In this document: one piece after another, positions 58,878-64,000 of the stretch
Layout of the letters: each line of letters opens with the position of its first letter
Position numbering within the stretch: position 1 is the first letter of the stretch
Origin: Asaia bogorensis
GTDB lineage: Bacteria; Pseudomonadota; Alphaproteobacteria; Acetobacterales; Acetobacteraceae
NCBI GenBank assembly: GCA_945868845.1
Contig: CAMBMS010000002.1
Location: 186,001 to 250,000, forward strand
Direction of reading: 5' to 3'
Length of the DNA stretch: 64,000 bases
The notes under the pieces: generated by a model
The model's database searches: none
What the model was told of the DNA's origin: nothing
The model's input: the letters and a program-made list of their open reading frames with translations, nothing else
Program-made: the position numbers and the translations under genes

Positions 58878-60806
58878 ATGATCTACGCCGTCGCCGTCTT
58901 CGCGCCGCTGTTCGGATCCCTGATCGCCCTTTTGCTGGGCAAGCAGATTGGGGACCGCGCCGCGCAGGCCGTTACTATCCTATGCATGATCCTGGCGTCG
59001 ATCTGCGGCGCCATCGCTTTTTTTGACCTTGCGTTCCACACTGCGCAACCTGGCGTGATCTCGCTCGGCACCTGGATTGATGTTGGAAGTTTTCATGTCA
59101 ACTGGGCGCTGCGCTACGACATGCTGGCGGCGGTGATGGTCGCCATGGTCACCTTCATCGCCATGCTCATCCATGTCTATTCCGTCGGCTATATGAGCCA
59201 TGACGCGACGATCTGGCGGTTCTTTAGTTATCTTTCTCTCTTTAGCTTCGCTATGCTGATGTTGGTGACGGCCGATAACCTGTTGCAGTTGTTCTTCGGC
59301 TGGGAAGGCGTCGGCCTCGCCTCCTATTTGCTCATTGGTTACTGGTATGATCGCCCATCGGCCTGCGCGGCCGCGATCAAGGCGTTTATTGTCAACCGCG
59401 TGGGAGATCTGTTCTTCGCCATTGGCGTGGCGCTGGTGTTCGTGAAGTTCGGTTCCATCGAATTTTCCGTCATTTTTCCGGCCGTTGCCCAGCATCAGGC
59501 AGACACGTACCCATTGTTTGGCACCGTCTTGCCGGCGTTCGAGGTGATCGGCGTGCTGCTTTTCCTCGGTGCGATGGGCAAGTCGGCGCAGCTCGGCCTG
59601 CACACCTGGCTGCCGGACGCGATGGAGGGCCCGACGCCGGTCTCTGCCCTGATCCATGCCGCTACCATGGTCACGGCCGGCGTATTCCTGATGGGGCGCA
59701 TGTCGCCCTTGATGGAATACGCCCCTTACGCGCTAGCCTTTGTGACCATCGTCGGGGCATCGACCGCGCTGTTCGCTGCAACCATTGGCTGCGTGCAGAA
59801 CGATATTAAGCGCGTGATTGCCTATTCCACCTGTTCGCAACTTGGCTACATGTTCATGGCGGCGGGCGTGGGCGTGTATCAGGCATCGATCTTTCACCTC
59901 ATAACGCATGCCTTTTTTAAGGCGCTGCTATTCCTGGGCGCCGGCGCGGTGATCCATGCGATGTCCGACGAACAGGATATCCGGAAAATGGGCGGCATCT
60001 GGAAGAAAATCCCTGCGACCTATATCGCCATGTGGGTTGGCAGCGTCGCGCTGGCCGGTATCTACCCCTTCGCCGGTTATTTCTCTAAGGATGCGATTAT
60101 CGAGGCCACCTACGCCGCGCACACCTCTGTCGGCCAGTACGCCTTCTTCTGCGCCATCGCCGCGGCCTTCCTCACGGCCTTTTATTCCTGGCGCCTGCTG
60201 ATCCTAACCTTCCACGGCAAGCCGCGTGCCGAACATCACGTGATGGAACACGTGCATGAATCGCCGCTGGTCATGCTGCTGCCCTTATTCCTGTTGGCCG
60301 GTGGCGCGCTGGTCAGCGGTTTTGCGTTGAAGGAGTGGTTCATCGGTCATCACTGGGCGGAATTTTGGGCTGGCAGCATCGTCAACGCGCCCGCAAATCA
60401 GGTGCTGGACGCAATGCATCATGTCCCCGCCTGGGTCGCCCTGTCGCCCAGTGTGGTGGGGTTCGCGGGTATCGCTCTGGCCTATATCCTCTATATGGCA
60501 ATGCCCACCGTACCTGCTCAGATAGCGAACAGCTTCGGCCCGCTGTACCGTTTCCTGCTCAACAAATGGTATTTTGACGAGCTCTACGACCGCGTCCTTA
60601 CCCGCCCGATACTCTTCATTGCGCGCCTCTTCTGGCAAGTGGGGGATGCTACGATCATCGATGGTATGCCGAACGGTGCCGCCGCGCTGGCCGCCGGCAT
60701 ATCGCGCCAGGCGGTAAAACTGCAAACCGGGTCACTCGCCATCTATGGGTTCTCCATGTTGATAGGCGTCGTCGCGCTGGTCAGCGTCTTTCTTGTGTTC
60801 CGGTGA
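58878..60806 (+). CDS. nuoL: NADH-quinone oxidoreductase subunit L
   Basis: NuoL (642 residues) is the distal Mrp-antiporter-like proton pump. LLQLFFGWEGVGLASYLLIGYW holds the conserved glutamate, GKSAQLGLHTWLPDAMEGPTPVSALIHAATMVTAGVFL the lysine, and the long lateral helix region near the C-terminus is present (YFDELYDRVLTRP). The end (GFSMLIGVVALVSVFLVFR) is complete. It overlaps a GTG that could add three residues to nuoM. Confidence 0.97.
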   Translation: MIYAVAVFAPLFGSLIALLLGKQIGDRAAQAVTILCMILASICGAIAFFDLAFHTAQPGVISLGTWIDVGSFHVNWALRYDMLAAVMVAMVTFIAMLIHVYSVGYMSHDATIWRFFSYLSLFSFAMLMLVTADNLLQLFFGWEGVGLASYLLIGYWYDRPSACAAAIKAFIVNRVGDLFFAIGVALVFVKFGSIEFSVIFPAVAQHQADTYPLFGTVLPAFEVIGVLLFLGAMGKSAQLGLHTWLPDAMEGPTPVSALIHAATMVTAGVFLMGRMSPLMEYAPYALAFVTIVGASTALFAATIGCVQNDIKRVIAYSTCSQLGYMFMAAGVGVYQASIFHLITHAFFKALLFLGAGAVIHAMSDEQDIRKMGGIWKKIPATYIAMWVGSVALAGIYPFAGYFSKDAIIEATYAAHTSVGQYAFFCAIAAAFLTAFYSWRLLILTFHGKPRAEHHVMEHVHESPLVMLLPLFLLAGGALVSGFALKEWFIGHHWAEFWAGSIVNAPANQVLDAMHHVPAWVALSPSVVGFAGIALAYILYMAMPTVPAQIANSFGPLYRFLLNKWYFDELYDRVLTRPILFIARLFWQVGDATIIDGMPNGAAALAAGISRQAVKLQTGSLAIYGFSMLIGVVALVSVFLVFR

Positions 60807-60811
60807 GTGCG

Positions 60812-62332
60812 ATGAACGAAGTGGGTTTTCCCCTCCTGTCCATGCTCACCTGGCTGCCGCTGGTCGGCTGTGGTTTCTTGCTCGCGGTGCGTGGTGATGA
60901 GGAAACCGTAGCCTCCAACGCCCGCTGGACCGCGCTCTGGACTAGCCTGATCGTCTTCGCTCTCTCCATCCTGCTCTGGCTAAAATTTGACCAGCGCCAG
61001 GCCGGCTTTCAGTTTGTAGAGACTCTGCAATGGATGCCACAATACGGGTTGAACTATAAAATGGGCGTGGACGGTATTTCCGTCTTGTTCGTGCTGCTGT
61101 CCACTGCGCTTACCCCCATCTGCATCCTTGCCAGTTGGGAATCGATCACGAAGAATGTGCGCGATTTCATGCTCGCCTTCCTGATCCTGGAAACGGCGAT
61201 GGTGGGCATGTTCGCCGCTGCTGATTTTGTCATTTTTTACATGTTCTTCGAAGCCGTGCTAATCCCGATGTATCTCATCATTGGCGTCTGGGGCGGGCCG
61301 CGGCGGGTCTATGCCGCATTTAAGTTCTTTCTTTATACGCTCACCGGCTCCGTGCTGATGCTTCTCGCTTTGCTGGTGATGTGGCGTGTTGCCGGTACTA
61401 CCGATCTTACCGTCATGCTAAAGACTCAGTTTGCACCCAGCCTACAAACTTGGTTGTTCCTGGCCTTCTTCGCCTCCTTCGCGGTCAAAGTGCCGATGTG
61501 GCCGCTACATACCTGGCTGCCGGATGCGCATGTGGAAGCACCCACTGCCGGTTCGGTCATCCTGGCCGGGGTGCTTTTGAAGATGGGGGCCTATGGCTTT
61601 CTGCGCTTTTCCATTCCGATGCTGCCGCAGGCAGCCGAATATTTTGCGCCGTTCATCTTCACCCTTTCTATCGTTGCCGTGATCTACACCTCCTTCGTCG
61701 CGCTAGCGCAGGAGGATATGAAGAAGCTGATCGCCTATTCGTCGGTTGCTCATATGGGTCTTGTCACCATCGGCATATTTACCTTCAATGTGCAGGGCAT
61801 CCAGGGTGCGTTGTTTCAGATGCTTTCGCACGGCATCGTTTCCGGTGCGTTGTTTCTCATCGTGGGTGTCGTCTATGACCGTATTCATTCTAGGGAGATT
61901 GCACGATATGGTGGCTTGGCGAATCGCATGCCGAAATATGCTTTAGTGTTCATGTTGTTCAGCATGGCAAGCGTCGGCCTGCCCGGCACCGCCGGGTTCG
62001 TCGGTGAATTTTTAGTCATTCTGGGCGCCCTAAAGGTGAATTTCTGGCTCGCTTTCCTCAGCGCCACCGGCATGATCCTGGGTGCCGCCTATATGCTTTA
62101 TCTCTATCGGCGGGTGGTCTTCGGCACCATCACGCGTGACGATCTAAAGTCTATTGTCGATCTGTCGCCGCGCGAAATTGTTATTTTTGCTCCTCTGGTG
62201 ATCCTCACGTTGTGGATGGGCATTTATCCCTCTAGCTTTACTGCCTTCTTTGAAGCCAGCGTGGCACAGATGGTGAAATCGCATAGCGCGGCGATCACCG
62301 GTGGGATCCAGCTTGCCGGAGGGGCCAACTGA
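60812..62332 (+). CDS. nuoM: NADH-quinone oxidoreductase subunit M
   Basis: NuoM (506 residues) is the middle antiporter-like subunit. Conserved segments include YMFFEAVLIPMYLIIGVWGG with the key glutamate and KVPMWPLHTWLPDAHVEAPTAGSVILAGVLLKMG with the lysine. The ATG at 60812 is preferred to an in-frame GTG that overlaps the nuoL stop. The stop overlaps the nuoN ATG as CTGATGA. Confidence 0.97.
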   Translation: MNEVGFPLLSMLTWLPLVGCGFLLAVRGDEETVASNARWTALWTSLIVFALSILLWLKFDQRQAGFQFVETLQWMPQYGLNYKMGVDGISVLFVLLSTALTPICILASWESITKNVRDFMLAFLILETAMVGMFAAADFVIFYMFFEAVLIPMYLIIGVWGGPRRVYAAFKFFLYTLTGSVLMLLALLVMWRVAGTTDLTVMLKTQFAPSLQTWLFLAFFASFAVKVPMWPLHTWLPDAHVEAPTAGSVILAGVLLKMGAYGFLRFSIPMLPQAAEYFAPFIFTLSIVAVIYTSFVALAQEDMKKLIAYSSVAHMGLVTIGIFTFNVQGIQGALFQMLSHGIVSGALFLIVGVVYDRIHSREIARYGGLANRMPKYALVFMLFSMASVGLPGTAGFVGEFLVILGALKVNFWLAFLSATGMILGAAYMLYLYRRVVFGTITRDDLKSIVDLSPREIVIFAPLVILTLWMGIYPSSFTAFFEASVAQMVKSHSAAITGGIQLAGGAN

Positions 62333-63747
62333 TGAACTGGACGGTCGCGCTCCCGGAAATTTTCCTCGCCTTCTCCGGCATGGCGATTTTGATCTATGGC
62401 GTGTTGCGCAAACAGGACGCGACGCAGATCTGCTCCATGATGACCTTGGGCGCCTTTCTGATCACGGCGATGCTGGTGATCACCGGTAGCAGCGGCAGCG
62501 GTTATCGCGGACAGTTCTTGGCGGATGGATTCGGACAGTTCACCAAACTTCTCATTCTCCTAGGCGCCGCACTGGCGCTTATTCTTTCGTTGGAGTTTAA
62601 CCGGAATCACTATCTCGCGCGCTTCGAATATTCCGTCCTCATGCTGTTCTCTGTCGTCGGCATGATGATCATGGCCTCAGCGTCGAACATGATGACCTTG
62701 TATCTGGGCCTGGAACTGCAATCGCTAGCGCTTTACGTCCTCGCCGCCTTCGCACGCGACGATCTGCGCTCGTCCGAAGCCGGGTTGAAATATTTCGTCC
62801 TCGGCGCGCTGGCTTCCGGCCTGTTGCTCTACGGAATTTCCCTGGTTTACGGCTTCTCCGGCGGCACGGATTTTGGTCAGCTTGCCGGTGCGCTGAATGC
62901 CAATGCGGCGCCTGGCCTGATTGTTGGTGTCGTGTTCATCCTGTGCGGCCTGCTGTTCAAGATCTCCGCCGTGCCGTTCCATATGTGGACGCCGGATGTC
63001 TATGAAGGCGCGCCCACCCCGGTCACCAACTTCATAGGCACGGCGTCGAAGATCGCCGCCATGGCGCTGATCACGCGGGTGATGATTTCACCCTTCGGCC
63101 CTTTGCTCGCGCAATGGCAGTCTTTGGTGGTCATCGTCTCCATCGCGTCGATGCTGCTCGGCGCGCTGGCGGCGATCGGGCAGACCAATATCAAGCGTCT
63201 GATGGCCTATTCCTCCATCGGCCATATGGGCTACGCGACGATCGGCCTCGCCGCCGGAACGCAGCAAGGCGTGCAGGGCGTGTTGATCTATATGCTAACT
63301 TACGCGCTGGTGAATGCCGGTGCCTTCGCCTGCATCATCGCCATGCGCCGGAAGGGTCGTCAGCTGGAAGATATCAACGACCTCGCCGGCCTCGGCGGTA
63401 CGGATCGCGCCTTGGCGGCGTTCCTCGCCATCTTTATGTTCTCGATGGCTGGCATCCCGCCGCTCGCGGGCTTCGTCGGCAAGCTCTATGTGTTTATGGC
63501 CGCGGTGCAGGCGGGTCTCTGGACCCTCGCGGTGGTCGGGGTGCTCACCTCCGTTATCGGCGCATATTACTACGTGCGTATCGTTAAGGTTATGTATTTC
63601 GAAGAAGCGGGCCAGGCCTTCGATGCCCGTGCGCCTTCGGTTTCCCTGGTCGCCGGGGTCAGCGCCATCGCCACGGCCACCTTCCTGCTCTATGCTGCCC
63701 CCCTCATCGGCGCGGCGGAGGCGGCGGCAAAGGTGCTGTTCCGCTAG
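62332..63747 (+). CDS. nuoN: NADH-quinone oxidoreductase subunit N
   Basis: NuoN (471 residues) is the antiporter-like subunit nearest to the peripheral arm. [21 protein letters not shown], the lysine-bearing [29 protein letters not shown], and [23 protein letters not shown] are conserved. It closes the nuo operon. coaX follows 25 nt later on the same strand; birA, often found between them in related genomes, is not here. Confidence 0.97.
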   Translation: MNWTVALPEIFLAFSGMAILIYGVLRKQDATQICSMMTLGAFLITAMLVITGSSGSGYRGQFLADGFGQFTKLLILLGAALALILSLEFNRNHYLARFEYSVLMLFSVVGMMIMASASNMMTLYLGLELQSLALYVLAAFARDDLRSSEAGLKYFVLGALASGLLLYGISLVYGFSGGTDFGQLAGALNANAAPGLIVGVVFILCGLLFKISAVPFHMWTPDVYEGAPTPVTNFIGTASKIAAMALITRVMISPFGPLLAQWQSLVVIVSIASMLLGALAAIGQTNIKRLMAYSSIGHMGYATIGLAAGTQQGVQGVLIYMLTYALVNAGAFACIIAMRRKGRQLEDINDLAGLGGTDRALAAFLAIFMFSMAGIPPLAGFVGKLYVFMAAVQAGLWTLAVVGVLTSVIGAYYYVRIVKVMYFEEAGQAFDARAPSVSLVAGVSAIATATFLLYAAPLIGAAEAAAKVLFR

Positions 63748-63772
63748 GAACAGTACGCGGGGAAACAAGGAC

Positions 63773-64000
63773 ATGCTGCTGGTCATCGACGCCGGCAACA
63801 CCAACATCGTCTTCGCGGTGCGCGATGGAGAAAGCTGGGTTGGTACCTGGCGTATCGCCACCGAAGCGCAACGCACGTCCGACGAATACGCTGTCTGGCT
63901 GCTGACCCTGCTTGGCCATGCCGGGATCAAACCTACCGACGTCACCGGCGCTGTCATTGGTACCGTGGTGCCGGCCGCGCTCTATCATCTCCGCCGCCTC
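63773..64000 (+). CDS. coaX: Type III pantothenate kinase, N-terminal part (runs off the window)
   Basis: The 76 visible residues begin [22 protein letters not shown], the phosphate-1 motif of the ASKHA-fold type III pantothenate kinase, followed by [22 protein letters not shown] and VIGTVVPA. The enzyme starts coenzyme A synthesis by phosphorylating pantothenate and is not feedback-inhibited by CoA. AAGG lies upstream of the ATG. Truncation is due to the window edge only. Placement right after nuoN is common in alphaproteobacteria. Confidence 0.93.
   Translation, partial: MLLVIDAGNTNIVFAVRDGESWVGTWRIATEAQRTSDEYAVWLLTLLGHAGIKPTDVTGAVIGTVVPAALYHLRRL

Overview
The window is a chromosomal segment of an alphaproteobacterium. 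Three things point this way: an uninterrupted fourteen-gene nuoA-N operon, a separate gene for the NDUFS4-like accessory subunit of complex I, and the order purC-purS-purQ-purL-bolA-grxD. Paired epmA/epmB genes and the overall character suggest Rhodospirillales, most likely Acetobacteraceae, but that placement is inference. Base composition is moderately high in GC with AT-rich pockets between genes. No rRNA, CRISPR array, prophage or intact insertion sequence was seen.

Layout. 1-3.2 kb: 5' part of typA (minus), cspA with a long leader and a UUCG hairpin, a small unknown gene, a dead acyltransferase and a beta-lactamase-fold hydrolase. 3.3-9.9 kb: catabolic genes (DUF3237, 3-hydroxyisobutyrate dehydrogenase-like, acyl-CoA ligase, hydantoinase A-like, FAD oxidase). 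9.9-10.8 kb: a 940-bp tract bounded by a 40-bp inverted repeat (38/40 match) that holds a decayed IS3-type transposase. 10.8-20.2 kb: complex I accessory subunit, tRNA-Pro, dead GYD gene, SDR, divergent epmA/epmB, crotonase, alkA, VOC protein, M19 dipeptidase, methionine aminopeptidase and an alpha/beta hydrolase, with small gene fossils in the gaps. 20.3-28.4 kb: purine synthesis (purB, purC, purS, purQ, purL), then bolA and grxD. 28.4-34.9 kb: accessory genes and fossils, including a glycosyltransferase fossil, a secreted methyltransferase-like gene broken by a perfect 34-bp duplication, an SDR / binding protein / PRTase-HAD fusion cluster, a ThDP enzyme and a potassium-channel fossil. 35.0-46.0 kb: rplK-rplA-rplJ-rplL-rpoB-rpoC. 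46.0-49.3 kb: IS630 fossil, the DUF983-UPF0262-mtnA operon, an Asp/Glu racemase-like gene and tRNA-Asp. 49.6-63.7 kb: nuoA-N. 63.8-64.0 kb: start of coaX.

How the genes work together. The last 29 kb is core machinery: the ribosomal stalk and RNA polymerase operon, then the proton-pumping NADH dehydrogenase. The purine block supplies steps of IMP and AMP synthesis. epmA and epmB would beta-lysylate elongation factor P, whose gene is not here. The accessory stretches hold single-gene metabolic enzymes without complete pathways.

The most distinctive trait is the number of gene fossils in the gaps: acyltransferase 3, IS3, GYD, SnoaL/NTF2, histidine kinase, VapB, GT2, methyltransferase, KirBac channel and IS630. 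This suggests ongoing gene loss after earlier mobile-element activity. No complete novel defence or biosynthetic system was recognised. The best candidates for something unusual are the PRTase-HAD fusion, a crotonase lacking both expected catalytic glutamates, a Cys-nucleophile alpha/beta hydrolase, and the inverted-repeat-bounded tract at 9.86-10.79 kb.
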